From: Lysinibacillus fusiformis
Lineage (GTDB): Bacteria > Bacillota > Bacilli > Bacillales_A > Planococcaceae
Direction of reading: 5' to 3'
DNA: 64,000 bases
Assembly (NCBI RefSeq): GCF_003049525.1
Contig: NZ_PYWL01000001.1
Location: forward strand, 372,001-436,000
The translations under genes and the position numbers were made by a program. The notes beneath the pieces were generated by a model. That model was not told the origin of the DNA. It did not search any database and was given only the letters and a program-made list of their open reading frames with translations. Positions 26,694 through 35,826 of the stretch are shown here, in pieces (the first letter of the stretch is position 1; each line of letters opens with the position of its first letter).

Positions 26694-29600
26694 TTATTCA
26701 ATTTCAATCAGCAAATCACCTGTTGAAATAGCATCTCCTGCACTAGCATAAACCTCTTTTATAATACCATCCTTTGGTGCTTGAACAGTCGTTTCCATTT
26801 TCATTGCCTCTGTGATCAATAGGTGATCACCACGTTTGACAGGGCTTCCTTTGGACACAACGACCTTCAATACAGTACCAGGCATTGTAGCACCAATTTG
26901 ATTTGGATTACTTGAATCTGCCTTTAATGATAAATTGCCATCTACCTCTACTGTCATATCTTGAATGACCAATTCACGGGATTGACCATTTAGCTCAAAG
27001 TACAGGACACGCGTTCCATTGTGTTGTGGTTCGCCGATAGAGACCAGTTTAATAATGAGCGTTTTTCCTTTTTCTATTTCAACTTCAATGATTTCGCCAA
27101 GCTTTAAGCCATAAAGGAATGTTGGCGTATCAAGAACTGAAATATTGCCAAAGGATTCTGCCGTTTTCGCATACTCTTCAAAAACTTTTGGATAAAGCGC
27201 ATATGCCAATACATCCTTTTTCGACACCGGTCGATTTAATTTTTCCTCTAGCACTGCCTCCAATTGTTCAAATTGAATAGGCTCTAATAACTCACCAGGT
27301 CGAACCGTAATAGCTTTACGGTCTTTTAGCACTACTTGTTGCAATGCCTCAGGGAACCCACCGTGTGGCTGTCCTAGATAGCCTTGGAATAATTCAATAA
27401 CAGAGTCTGGGAAATCAATCGTTTTGCCCCTTGTTAATACAGTGTTTTCATCTAAATCATTTTGTACCATAAAGAGTGCCATATCCCCTACTACCTTTGA
27501 AGAAGGTGTTACTTTAACAATGTCCCCAAATAATAGGTTCACACGGGAATACATACGTTTGACTTCTTCCCAGCGATCGCCAAGACCAACAGCTTTTGCT
27601 TGTTGTTGTAGGTTACTATATTGTCCACCAGGCATTTCATGTACATAAATTTCAGAATGCGGGCTGATCATGCCACTTTCGAAATCCTTATAGTATTTAC
27701 GCACATCTTCCCAATAATAAGACAATCTTTCCAATGCATCGATGTCTGCACGTAGCTCACGCTTACTACCCTTCATGGCATAGTAAAGTGAATTTGCACT
27801 TGGTTGAGATGTGAGACCCGCCATGGACCCTAATGCTGTATCAATGATATCAACACCTGCCTCAATGGCTTTAGCATATAAGTAAATACCATTACCACTA
27901 GTGTCATGGGTATGCAAATGGATTGGCAGACTTGTCGTCTCTTTTAACTCGGAAATTAAACGATACGCTGCTTCAGGCTTCAATAAACCAGCCATATCTT
28001 TAATAGCTAGAATATGGGCACCAGATGACTCCAGTTCTTTGGCCATGTCTTTATAATATTGCACAGAATATTTCGCACGAGTATCATCCAAAATGTCGCC
28101 TGTATAACAGATTGCCGCTTCCGCAATTTTTCCTGATTGACGGGCTGCATCTATAGCTACTTCCATTCCCTTAATCCAGTTCAGGCTATCGAAAATACGG
28201 AATACATCAATACCTGATGCAGCTGATTCTGCGATAAATTCACGGATTAAATTATCAGGATAGTTCGTGTAACCTACAGCATTAGCACCACGCAACAGCA
28301 TTTGGAATAACACGTTTGGCACTTGCTCACGTAGCTTTGCTAAACGCTCCCATGGGTCCTCCTTTAAGAAGCGATACGCCACATCAAACGTAGCACCGCC
28401 CCACATTTCCAAAGAGAATAATTGATGCATCATACGAGCTGTTGCATCTGCAATTTGATACATATCATGCGAGCGTACTCGAGTAGCAAGAAGTGATTGG
28501 TGAGCATCACGGAAAGTAGTATCTGTTAATAGCACATCATCTTGGGCTAAAATCCATTGCACTAAGCCGTCTGCACCCTCGGTATCTAAAATTTGTTTCG
28601 TACCAGCTGGTGGCACAATTAAACGGTCTATTTTAGGAATATTTGGTTGAACAAAAATTGGCTTTGATTGCTTTTCCACACCAGGGAATCCGTTTAACGT
28701 CACATTACCGATATAGCTTAACAGCTTTGTCCCACGGTCCTGACGTACTGGGAAATGGAACAGCTCTGGTGTAGTGTCAATAAAGCTTGTATCAAAAGCA
28801 CCAGATAAAAATTTCTCATGTGTCACAACATTATTTAAAAACGGAATATTCGTTTTGACGCCGCGAATACGGAATTCTTTTAAATTTCGGTCCATTTTCG
28901 CAGCAGCTTCTTTAAAGTTCATGCCAGATGTAGAGATTTTTACGAGTAAGGAATCGTAGTATGGTGTGACAACTGCGCCTTGGAAACCATTGCCGGCATC
29001 TAAACGGACTCCAAAGCCACCACTAGAGCGATAAACCATTAACTTTCCTGTATCCGGCATAAAGTCGTTAGCAGGGTCCTCTGTTGTTACACGTGCCTGA
29101 ATCGCATAGCCAATCATTGGCATATTTTCTTGCTTCGGCATATGAATTTCTTCGCTAAACAGAGCATAACCTGCTGCTACCTTAATTTGGGTATGAACAA
29201 TATCTACACCTGTAATCATTTCTGTAATCGTATGTTCTACTTGAATGCGAGGGTTTACCTCGATGAAATAAAAATCGTTCCCTGCGACTAAAAATTCCAC
29301 TGTCCCTGCATTTATGTACGAGACATTCTTCATTATTTTCACAGCAGCAGTACAAATACGATTTCTTAACTCTTCGGAAATCGAATGAGAAGGAGCAATC
29401 TCAACTACCTTTTGGTGACGACGTTGGATTGAACAATCACGTTCATATAAATGCACAATATTGCCCTGCTGGTCACCAATAATTTGCACTTCAATATGCT
29501 TAGGTTTAATAATGGCCTTTTCTACATACACCTCATCAGAGCCGAAAGCAGCTTTTGCTTCTGATTTTGCACGTTCATAGGCTGATGCAAGCTCCTCAGC

Positions 29601-30128
29601 TGCATGTACAAGACGCATACCGCGACCACCACCGCCAAGCGCTGCCTTAATCATAACTGGATAGCCAACAGTGCTAGCAAACGCCTCTACCTCTGCTAAA
29701 TTGGCTACAGGGCCATCTGTACCAGGAATAACAGGAATGTCAGCCGCAATCGCCTGCGAACGTGCTTTAACCTTATCCCCAAACATATCTAAATGCTGAG
29801 AAGTTGGTCCAATAAAGATAATACCCTCTTCTTCACAGCGACGTGCAAATTCAACGTTTTCAGATAAAAAACCATACCCTGGGTGAATCGCATCAACATC
29901 TGCATCTTTTGCGATGGCAATAATACCTTCAATATCTAAGTAAGCATCAATTGGTTTCTTGCCCGCTCCCACTAAATAAGCTTCATCGGCTTTAAAGCGA
30001 TGAAAAGCTCCACTATCTTCTCTTGAATAGATAGCAACAGTTTGGATATTCAGCTCCGTACAAGCACGGAAAATACGAATTGCAATTTCTCCTCGATTGG
30101 CTACAAGGATTTTGTTGATTGATTCCAT
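26694..30128 (-). CDS. pyc: Pyruvate carboxylase
   Basis: A 1144-residue single-chain biotin enzyme making oxaloacetate from pyruvate, bicarbonate and ATP. Biotin carboxylase spans about residues 1-455 (GGGGRGMRLV ATP loop, EVNPRIQVEHT); the carboxyltransferase about 530-800 (DTTFRDAHQSLLATR, the metal His pair in HLHTHDTSG); and the biotin carrier domain is at the C terminus with the biotinyl Lys in EAMKMET (about residue 1110). Length is normal for the family. The start ATG follows AAGGGGG by seven bases. It lies 12 bases after ftsW, as in B. subtilis. Confidence 0.98.
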   Translation of the reverse strand: MESINKILVANRGEIAIRIFRACTELNIQTVAIYSREDSGAFHRFKADEAYLVGAGKKPIDAYLDIEGIIAIAKDADVDAIHPGYGFLSENVEFARRCEEEGIIFIGPTSQHLDMFGDKVKARSQAIAADIPVIPGTDGPVANLAEVEAFASTVGYPVMIKAALGGGGRGMRLVHAAEELASAYERAKSEAKAAFGSDEVYVEKAIIKPKHIEVQIIGDQQGNIVHLYERDCSIQRRHQKVVEIAPSHSISEELRNRICTAAVKIMKNVSYINAGTVEFLVAGNDFYFIEVNPRIQVEHTITEMITGVDIVHTQIKVAAGYALFSEEIHMPKQENMPMIGYAIQARVTTEDPANDFMPDTGKLMVYRSSGGFGVRLDAGNGFQGAVVTPYYDSLLVKISTSGMNFKEAAAKMDRNLKEFRIRGVKTNIPFLNNVVTHEKFLSGAFDTSFIDTTPELFHFPVRQDRGTKLLSYIGNVTLNGFPGVEKQSKPIFVQPNIPKIDRLIVPPAGTKQILDTEGADGLVQWILAQDDVLLTDTTFRDAHQSLLATRVRSHDMYQIADATARMMHQLFSLEMWGGATFDVAYRFLKEDPWERLAKLREQVPNVLFQMLLRGANAVGYTNYPDNLIREFIAESAASGIDVFRIFDSLNWIKGMEVAIDAARQSGKIAEAAICYTGDILDDTRAKYSVQYYKDMAKELESSGAHILAIKDMAGLLKPEAAYRLISELKETTSLPIHLHTHDTSGNGIYLYAKAIEAGVDIIDTALGSMAGLTSQPSANSLYYAMKGSKRELRADIDALERLSYYWEDVRKYYKDFESGMISPHSEIYVHEMPGGQYSNLQQQAKAVGLGDRWEEVKRMYSRVNLLFGDIVKVTPSSKVVGDMALFMVQNDLDENTVLTRGKTIDFPDSVIELFQGYLGQPHGGFPEALQQVVLKDRKAITVRPGELLEPIQFEQLEAVLEEKLNRPVSKKDVLAYALYPKVFEEYAKTAESFGNISVLDTPTFLYGLKLGEIIEVEIEKGKTLIIKLVSIGEPQHNGTRVLYFELNGQSRELVIQDMTVEVDGNLSLKADSSNPNQIGATMPGTVLKVVVSKGSPVKRGDHLLITEAMKMETTVQAPKDGIIKEVYASAGDAISTGDLLIEIE

Positions 30129-30140
30129 AGGTATCCCCCT

Positions 30141-31322
30141 TTATGATTCTGTTTTTTTCCTCTCTACCTTTTCAAACATAGAAACATTGATTAATATTCC
30201 CATCGCTAAAGATAGAATGATTATAGATGTACCGCCATAGCTTATAAAAGGTAACGTTACACCGGTTAACGGGATTAACCCGGTTACACCCCCAAGATTG
30301 ATAAACGATTGCCAGCCTATCCAGCTCGCAATACCAGCCGCAATCATGCGTGCCATTGGATCCTTTGTTCGCAATGCAATAGAAAAGCCTTTATATACAA
30401 TAAACCCTAAACCAGTCAGGACAATGATAACTCCCCAAATGCCTAATTCTTCCATAATTATAGCCATAATAAAGTCTGTTTGTGGTTCAGGTAAATATCC
30501 TAATTTTTGAATGGATTGACCAAGCCCTCTACCTTCTAAACCGCCTCCGCCAATTGCATAATAACTGTTGGCCACTTGGTGACCACTACCATTTTCATAC
30601 TCGAACGGATTTAAATAAGATAAAATCCGCCCTTTTCGGTTCTCCGTTAATAGTTCTCCCTTGAATAACAAAAGTATACCAAGAATTGCTGCACCGAATG
30701 CTGCCAACACACCAAAAAATTTCCAAAACGTCTTAAAAGGAATGCCACTGGAAGCAACGACAGATACGGCAATTCCACATAAAATGATTACTGCCCCTAA
30801 ATCTGTTTCGAATGCAACACCAGCAACTACTAGGATCCATAGAAAAATGGGATAAAAAATTTCTGTCGGTTGAAGTTTTTCAAATGTATATTTTTGTGAT
30901 TTTCGATAAAATGCAGCCGCAAAATATAAAATTATAAATAGCTTTGCATATTCAGATGGCTGAAAGTTCCCTAAACCAGGCACATGTATCCAACTTTGTG
31001 ACCCTACATCTTCTGCACCATGCCCTGCTATCTTTAGCCAAGTAAATAGAACAGCTAATACGATGGTTAGCAACATCATAATATTCTTATTCGCATAATG
31101 CTTATAAGGGAAAAATGCTGCCACAATAAAACCTAAAAAGGCCACTATTAAATTGGTGATTTGCTTTCGATAAAAATAATCAGGTGCTTCTCCTTCTCGT
31201 GCAATAGCGACCATCATACTTGAACTATAAATCATGATTAATCCAAATAAGCTCAATAATAGGACAGTAAAAAATAAAGGGTAATCAAAATTTTGTGCAT
31301 ATCGTTTTAAGTATTGTTTCAT
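30141..31322 (-). CDS. ftsW: FtsW/RodA/SpoVE (SEDS) peptidoglycan polymerase
   Basis: A 393-residue SEDS protein with about ten membrane helices. Family marks include QPSEYAKLFIILYFAAA (about residues 130-146), FETDLGAVIILCG, GGGGLEGRGLGQSIQKLGYLPEPQTDFI and the C-terminal GLIPLTGVTLPFISYGG. Next to pyc and ylaN, this is the FtsW copy (B. subtilis YlaO), which polymerises septal peptidoglycan with a class B PBP. The start ATG follows ACGAGG by eight bases. Confidence 0.93.
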   Translation of the reverse strand: MKQYLKRYAQNFDYPLFFTVLLLSLFGLIMIYSSSMMVAIAREGEAPDYFYRKQITNLIVAFLGFIVAAFFPYKHYANKNIMMLLTIVLAVLFTWLKIAGHGAEDVGSQSWIHVPGLGNFQPSEYAKLFIILYFAAAFYRKSQKYTFEKLQPTEIFYPIFLWILVVAGVAFETDLGAVIILCGIAVSVVASSGIPFKTFWKFFGVLAAFGAAILGILLLFKGELLTENRKGRILSYLNPFEYENGSGHQVANSYYAIGGGGLEGRGLGQSIQKLGYLPEPQTDFIMAIIMEELGIWGVIIVLTGLGFIVYKGFSIALRTKDPMARMIAAGIASWIGWQSFINLGGVTGLIPLTGVTLPFISYGGTSIIILSLAMGILINVSMFEKVERKKTES

Positions 31323-31342
31323 CTGAAAAACCTCGTTCTAGT

Positions 31343-31380
31343 AAAAAAACTCAAAGCGCAAAAAAGCGTTTGAGTTTTTC
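31343..31380 (-). terminator. Terminator of ylaN
   Basis: AACTCAAAGCGC and its near complement form a stem with a four- to six-base loop and T7 on the minus strand, directly after ylaN. ftsW therefore starts its own transcript. Confidence 0.85.
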
Positions 31381-31383
31381 TTT

Positions 31384-31665
31384 TTATTTGTCTGTATACG
31401 CATCGTGTAGTACAGAAAGCTCTTTCTCGAGTGAATCGAGAATTTCCTTGCCTTTTTCACGTTCAATCAGACCTAGCTTCACAGCAAAGTCAATTTCACG
31501 AGACAGGCCGAACATTTGTGTATCTAATACTTCCTCATATAAAGGGCATTGTGGCATTGTTAAATGATCCATTTGTACTCGAATAAGGCGAGCAATCTTA
31601 TCTGCATCAGCAACTAAAAGCTCCAAAGCCTTTTCTTGAAAAGAAGTTTGTGATTTCGTATCCAT
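31384..31665 (-). CDS. ylaN: YlaN family protein
   Basis: A 93-residue helical YlaN (DUF1507) protein ([20 protein letters not shown] and [20 protein letters not shown]). In B. subtilis and S. aureus it is tied to iron homeostasis through the Fur repressor and is needed under iron limitation. The start ATG follows GGGGG by seven bases. Order with ftsW and pyc is conserved with B. subtilis. Confidence 0.9.
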   Translation of the reverse strand: MDTKSQTSFQEKALELLVADADKIARLIRVQMDHLTMPQCPLYEEVLDTQMFGLSREIDFAVKLGLIEREKGKEILDSLEKELSVLHDAYTDK

Positions 31666-31847
31666 GAGGACGCCCCCATTATCTGATATTTCTTCGATTC
31701 TATCTTAATAAAGTTTATCTTCTAGTCGTTAAAATTGCAAGTGTCTTCATTGGAAAATACCGAATTCAAATTTTATTTCTTTATTATTTTTAGGCATTAG
31801 CGTTATACTATGTCATGGATATACAAGATTTGAGGAGGATTTCTAAC

Positions 31848-32348
31848 ATGGAAACAATAATTCCTATCAAGGGCGCAGTAACATATCAATTAACATTAGA
31901 TCCCACTGTTTGGATTTTCGATGATCGTAAATTAGATTTAAAAACATATTTCACGACACAAGATGTTAAGGAAGATTCAGACATCAAATATATGCGTGAG
32001 GTTGGTGCTCACTGGTCTCGTGAGATTATGGAGGGAGCTACATTCCCGCCTACATTAAAATCAGAGCGTAAGTTTGACCGTAAAGGAATGGAAACAGGGA
32101 CATTTGGTATCGAATTAGGTCATTTTTTGAAAAATGCTGAAATTAAACCTGAAGCAACAAAAATTATCTTTGAATGTGAAACTGGTCAGGAATATCCTTT
32201 TTCTATTGAAGAAGCATCTACACTTATTTTAAAATATAGCCAAGATGGCAAGCCACTCTTAGAGGACGGTCCCATTCATGTATTAATGAGAGATGGTTCA
32301 AATATTGATAATCCTATTAAAAACGTAATAGCCATTCGCGCTGAATAG
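31848..32348 (+). CDS. Conserved protein of unknown function in the yla cluster
   Basis: A 166-residue soluble protein (IPIKGAVTYQLTLDPTVWIF at the start, DGPIHVLMRDGSNIDNPI near the end). Bacillales homologues carry the label 'peptidyl-prolyl cis-trans isomerase', which I cannot support from any motif here. It lies between ylaN and ylaI and may be the local counterpart of one of ylaJ-ylaM. The start ATG at 31848 follows GAGGAGG by nine bases. It forms an operon with ylaI (11-base gap). Confidence 0.8.
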   Translation: METIIPIKGAVTYQLTLDPTVWIFDDRKLDLKTYFTTQDVKEDSDIKYMREVGAHWSREIMEGATFPPTLKSERKFDRKGMETGTFGIELGHFLKNAEIKPEATKIIFECETGQEYPFSIEEASTLILKYSQDGKPLLEDGPIHVLMRDGSNIDNPIKNVIAIRAE

Positions 32349-32359
32349 GGGGGAATGCA

Positions 32360-32563
32360 ATGCGCGTTAAATGCGTAATTTGCGATACGATTCAAAGTAT
32401 AGACGATAATTTACCTTTAGCTAAAAAATTACGTAATCGTCCAATCCATACTTATATGTGTGAAAATTGCCATGATCGTATTAAAGAAAACACGGTTGCA
32501 CGATTAGAAACAGGGAATTTCCGTTTTTATAGAACTTCACCACAAATGGATAAAGAATTTTAA
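32360..32563 (+). CDS. ylaI: YlaI family zinc-ribbon protein
   Basis: A 67-residue YlaI (DUF2197) protein with two Cys pairs (CVIC at residues 5-8 and CENC near 34-37), consistent with a structural zinc. The function is unknown. A GGGGGG site precedes the ATG. It is followed by the terminator at 32576-32613. In B. subtilis ylaI adjoins ylaH; here an ABC importer operon sits between them. Confidence 0.85.
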   Translation: MRVKCVICDTIQSIDDNLPLAKKLRNRPIHTYMCENCHDRIKENTVARLETGNFRFYRTSPQMDKEF

Positions 32564-32575
32564 TATTGAATGAAC

Positions 32576-32613
32576 CCAAAAGAGGTGCCTCCATCGGGAG
32601 ACACCTCTTTTCT
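32576..32613. terminator. Bidirectional terminator after ylaI
   Basis: AAAAGAGGTG..CTCC and GGAG..CACCTCTTTT arms (one mismatch) with a four-base loop lie between convergent ylaI and the ABC permease gene. Confidence 0.85.
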
Positions 32614-32616
32614 TTA

Positions 32617-33411
32617 TTAGCCGTTATTTTTAATAACCGACTTTTCTATCAACTCAACCACCTGATACATGATTGTTGCAAAAAATGCAATGATGAGCAA
32701 GGACATGAGCACGAGGTTAAAATTAAACACTTGGAAGCCATAGATGATTAAATAGCCAAGACCTTTTGAGGCCACTAAAAACTCACCTACAATAACCCCA
32801 ACCCACGATAATCCTACATTCACCTTTAATGTTGAAATGATAGTCGGAAAAGATGCTGGTAAGATGACTTCACGAAAGATTTGCCACCTAGATGCACCAA
32901 ATGTTTGTAAGACCTTACTATAATTCGGATCGACACCTTTAAAAGCCGTATATACCACAATGGTTGTAATAATGATAGAAATTAAAGCCCCCATTGCAAT
33001 AATGGAAAAATAACCTGGCCCTAGCGCAACAATAAGAATAGGCCCTAACGCAACTTTTGGCATCGCATTTAAAATAACTAAATATGGGTCCAGTACCTTC
33101 GACAGAAATGGTGACCACCACAAAAGGATAGCGATGAACGTCCCTAGTAAAGTCCCCGCAATAAAGCCAATCACCGTCTCCATTAATGTCACACCAACAT
33201 GCAAAGTTAAAGTTCCATCAGTTACTTTTTCGATAAATGTATGCCAGACTTGTGTGGGTGAACTAAAAATTAAACGGTCGATCCATTCTAATCTAGAAAG
33301 CAACTCCCATCCTCCAAAGAACAGAAGCAGAATAATAAGCTGATACAGCCGTACAAAGCGTTTTTCTTTTTTTAACATTTGCTGATATTGTTTAAATAAT
33401 GTGTTATCCAA
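32617..33411 (-). CDS. ABC importer permease (SsuC/ThiX-like)
   Basis: A 264-residue permease with six membrane helices and the binding-protein-dependent coupling motif ([20 protein letters not shown], about residues 165-184) that docks on the ATPase. The class is the nitrate/sulfonate/taurine/pyrimidine-precursor group. The ATG overlaps the end of the ATPase gene by eight bases. Together with the two upstream genes it makes a complete importer. Confidence 0.9.
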   Translation of the reverse strand: MDNTLFKQYQQMLKKEKRFVRLYQLIILLLFFGGWELLSRLEWIDRLIFSSPTQVWHTFIEKVTDGTLTLHVGVTLMETVIGFIAGTLLGTFIAILLWWSPFLSKVLDPYLVILNAMPKVALGPILIVALGPGYFSIIAMGALISIIITTIVVYTAFKGVDPNYSKVLQTFGASRWQIFREVILPASFPTIISTLKVNVGLSWVGVIVGEFLVASKGLGYLIIYGFQVFNFNLVLMSLLIIAFFATIMYQVVELIEKSVIKNNG

Positions 33412-34171
33412 GGCTCTCCAGCTCCTTCCAAATCATTTGGAATACATCTGCATAGGTAGGATGCTGTCTTACATCAAACGGTGATAATTCACGAAGTGCC
33501 TCAGGTATTTCAAACACTTTATGCAATGTCCCTGGATTGGCAGAAAATAAAAAGACACGCTCACTCATAGCTATTGCCTCTCCAATATCATGCGTCACAA
33601 GAACTGCTGTCTTTTTATAGGTCTTTAATGTTTCTACCACTAGATCCTCAAGCTTTAATTTCGATTGATAATCAAGAGCCGAAAATGGTTCATCTAACAA
33701 TAAAATTTTAGGATTTACCGCTAAAGTACGAGCAAGTGCCACACGTTGTCTCATACCTCCTGATAATTCTCGTGGATAGTTGTTCCCCACATGTGGTAAT
33801 CCTACTTCTTGCAAAAGAGCATTGGCCGTTACTTTATGTGAATTATTGCTCCGCTCCATAATTTTCAAACCAATCGTGACGTTTTCTTCAATGGTTTTCC
33901 ATGGAAATAAATAGTCCTGCTGAAGCATATAGCCAATGCTTGATTGATTATGTGCTGCTAGTTCATCACCATCAATATAGACCTTGCCTTCAGTTGATGG
34001 AAACAAACCAGCGATTATTGATAATAAGGTCGTTTTCCCACAGCCACTAGGCCCGATAAACGACACGAATTCTCCTTCACGAATGGCTAAACTAATATCA
34101 CGTAATACTTCCTTTGCCTGTGTGCTTGAAAAATAACTATGGTGAATATTTTCTAGCTGTAAAAATTCCAT
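33404..34171 (-). CDS. ABC importer ATP-binding protein (SsuB/TauB-like)
   Basis: A 255-residue ABC ATPase with Walker [10 protein letters not shown] (about residues 40-48), a Q-loop in [10 protein letters not shown], signature [14 protein letters not shown], Walker [13 protein letters not shown] and the H-loop VTHD. The start ATG at 34171 (MEFLQLENI) lies two bases after the stop of the binding-protein gene; upstream in-frame TTG/CTG codons have no better site. Confidence 0.92.
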   Translation of the reverse strand: MEFLQLENIHHSYFSSTQAKEVLRDISLAIREGEFVSFIGPSGCGKTTLLSIIAGLFPSTEGKVYIDGDELAAHNQSSIGYMLQQDYLFPWKTIEENVTIGLKIMERSNNSHKVTANALLQEVGLPHVGNNYPRELSGGMRQRVALARTLAVNPKILLLDEPFSALDYQSKLKLEDLVVETLKTYKKTAVLVTHDIGEAIAMSERVFLFSANPGTLHKVFEIPEALRELSPFDVRQHPTYADVFQMIWKELESLG

Positions 34172-34172
34172 A

Positions 34173-35165
34173 TTACTCAGCAGCCTTTTTAGCAAAGGTT
34201 GTGTTCACAAGTTTTTCATACTCCACGCGTTGAGGAAGTTCACCTGCTTCCTCCATAATTGTTTGCAAGTTATCCCACTCCCCCTCATCGAGGATAGGGT
34301 CTGATGCATAGGAGCCTTGTGCTTTATAACGCTCGATTACTGTTTCGATAACCGCAACATCTACATTCTCAAAATAAGGTTGAATAATTTTTGCCACTTC
34401 TGCGGCACTTTCATTCTGTACAAAATCTTGTGCCCGTTGTAAGGCATTTGTAAAGGCTTGAACTGTCTTCTCATCATCCTTTAAATAACTACTTTTCGCC
34501 ATATAGGACGTGTAAGGCAAATTACCAGACTCTGTACCGAAAGATGCTACAATATAGCCTTTCCCCTCTTTTTCAAATACGCTAGCAGTTGGTTCAAATA
34601 ACTGTACATAATCACCAGTACCTGAAGCAAAAGCAGTGGCTATATTTGCAAAATCAATATTTTGAATAAGGGTTAAATCATGAACAGGGTCAATGCCGTG
34701 CTTCTTCAGCACAAATTCACCTGCCATTTGCGGCATCCCACCTTTACGCTGCCCTAAAAATGTAGAACCCTTCAATTGATCCCATGAAAAATTATCCGTT
34801 TTTTCCCTTGCAACTAAAAAAGTACCGTCAGTTTGAGTTAACTGAGCAAAATTCTGAATGGGATCATTCGCCCTTTGTAATGTGACGTAGATTGAAGTTT
34901 CCGAACCAACTAAAGCAATATCAATACCATCTGACAGCAATGCCGTCATGGTTTTATCGCCACCTGCTATCGTTTGTAGCTCTACAGAAAGACCTTCATC
35001 CTCGAAGAATCCTTTTTCAAGCGCTACATATTGAGGCGCATAAAATATCGAACGAGTTACTTCTCCAACTTTGACTTTTTCTAGCTCTGCTTTATTACAT
35101 GCCGTCAAAGAAAGGAGTAACAAAGCAATGACACCTAATAGAAAACCTTTTGTAAGCCAACGCAT
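34173..35165 (-). CDS. ABC importer substrate-binding lipoprotein (NMT1/THI5/SsuA-like)
   Basis: A 330-residue lipoprotein with an N-terminal signal and the lipobox LTACNK (Cys at about residue 23). The mature domain is of the NMT1/THI5-like type (ALEKGFFEDEGLSVELQTIAGGDKT, ALVGSETSIYVTLQ). Candidate ligands are thiamine or pyrimidine precursors, sulfonates or riboflavin-like compounds; nothing in the sequence decides. The start ATG at 35165 follows AGGAGG by seven bases. No TPP or S-box riboswitch was found upstream, but a hairpin abuts the ribosome site (35179-35223). Confidence 0.87.
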   Translation of the reverse strand: MRWLTKGFLLGVIALLLLSLTACNKAELEKVKVGEVTRSIFYAPQYVALEKGFFEDEGLSVELQTIAGGDKTMTALLSDGIDIALVGSETSIYVTLQRANDPIQNFAQLTQTDGTFLVAREKTDNFSWDQLKGSTFLGQRKGGMPQMAGEFVLKKHGIDPVHDLTLIQNIDFANIATAFASGTGDYVQLFEPTASVFEKEGKGYIVASFGTESGNLPYTSYMAKSSYLKDDEKTVQAFTNALQRAQDFVQNESAAEVAKIIQPYFENVDVAVIETVIERYKAQGSYASDPILDEGEWDNLQTIMEEAGELPQRVEYEKLVNTTFAKKAAE

Positions 35166-35178
35166 TCCCTTTCCTCCT

Positions 35179-35223
35179 TGATGTGATGAAAATAAGCCTA
35201 TCGACATTAACTTATTCACATCA
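35179..35223 (-). promoter_or_regulatory. Leader hairpin abutting the ribosome site of the ABC operon
   Basis: TGATGTG and AATAAG segments pair with CTTATT and CACATCA to form a bulged stem. Its 3' edge touches the AGGAGG site (35173-35178) of the substrate-binding protein gene. No known riboswitch class is recognised. Confidence 0.45.
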
Positions 35224-35319
35224 GAAGAATTCGGTGCCAACCAATTTATGTTGATTTTACAATTGTGTAGGATCAGCTATGCCAAATAGGATTTTTGAAA
35301 AAGTTTTTTAGTTATATAA

Positions 35320-35358
35320 GAAAACAGCCTTAGCGACTATTGCGCTAAGGCTGTTTGA
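35320..35358 (-). terminator. Terminator of typA-ylaH
   Basis: Perfect 14-base arms AAACAGCCTTAGCG and complement with a seven-base loop lie 40 bases after the ylaH stop; the following T tract is modest. Confidence 0.8.
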
Positions 35359-35398
35359 TAAACGATAAAAGTTCTTATTATAAAATACGTACTACCTT

Positions 35399-35797
35399 TT
35401 ATTGATTGGCAGCTTGTTGCTCTTCTCTTTTTTCACGCCATAATCTTGTTTTATAAACTATTAAAATTAAGGCGGCTACAATCAAACCTTCAATCATTGG
35501 CAAGAATAGAGCAAAGAAGGTTAGCATGATACAACCTACAAAGAGGAACGCATAAATAATAATGTTTTGAGATAGTTTTAATTTCTTGGCAAAGCCTAGC
35601 TTATAGACAATGGCAGAAAGTGCAAATACAAGAAGAAATACAACATAGCCTGCAATTTCATAGCTTGGTAAATTTTCATATAAAAATCTCGTTATACCCG
35701 CCATTCTTCCAAAAACTCTTGTTGTTTCCTCGGAACTTGTCTGTGCAGCAACTTGAATAACATTTAGTTCACCCAATAAAGCGGACTTAATATCCAA
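35399..35797 (-). CDS. ylaH: YlaH-like membrane protein
   Basis: A ~132-residue membrane protein with three hydrophobic segments (about residues 40-62, 70-92 and 94-115) and a basic tail (LWREKREEQQAANQ), fitting the YlaH-like family. The function is unknown. The start is taken as TTG at 35797, with GGAAGAGGAG before it; the ATG at 35815 would lie upstream of that site. It follows typA by 29 bases, as in B. subtilis. Confidence 0.82.
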   Translation of the reverse strand: MDIKSALLGELNVIQVAAQTSSEETTRVFGRMAGITRFLYENLPSYEIAGYVVFLLVFALSAIVYKLGFAKKLKLSQNIIIYAFLFVGCIMLTFFALFLPMIEGLIVAALILIVYKTRLWREKREEQQAANQ

Positions 35798-35826
35798 GAC
35801 TCCTCTTCCTTTCATGTCAGCGAAAA

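Noticed and set aside
31384..32348. Peptidyl-prolyl isomerase function for the protein at 31848-32348
   Set aside because: The label exists for homologues, but no cyclophilin, FKBP or parvulin motif can be seen.
35166..35320. TPP, S-box or other classical riboswitch upstream of the THI5-like importer
   Set aside because: None of the conserved core motifs of these riboswitches is present; only an unassigned hairpin was kept.
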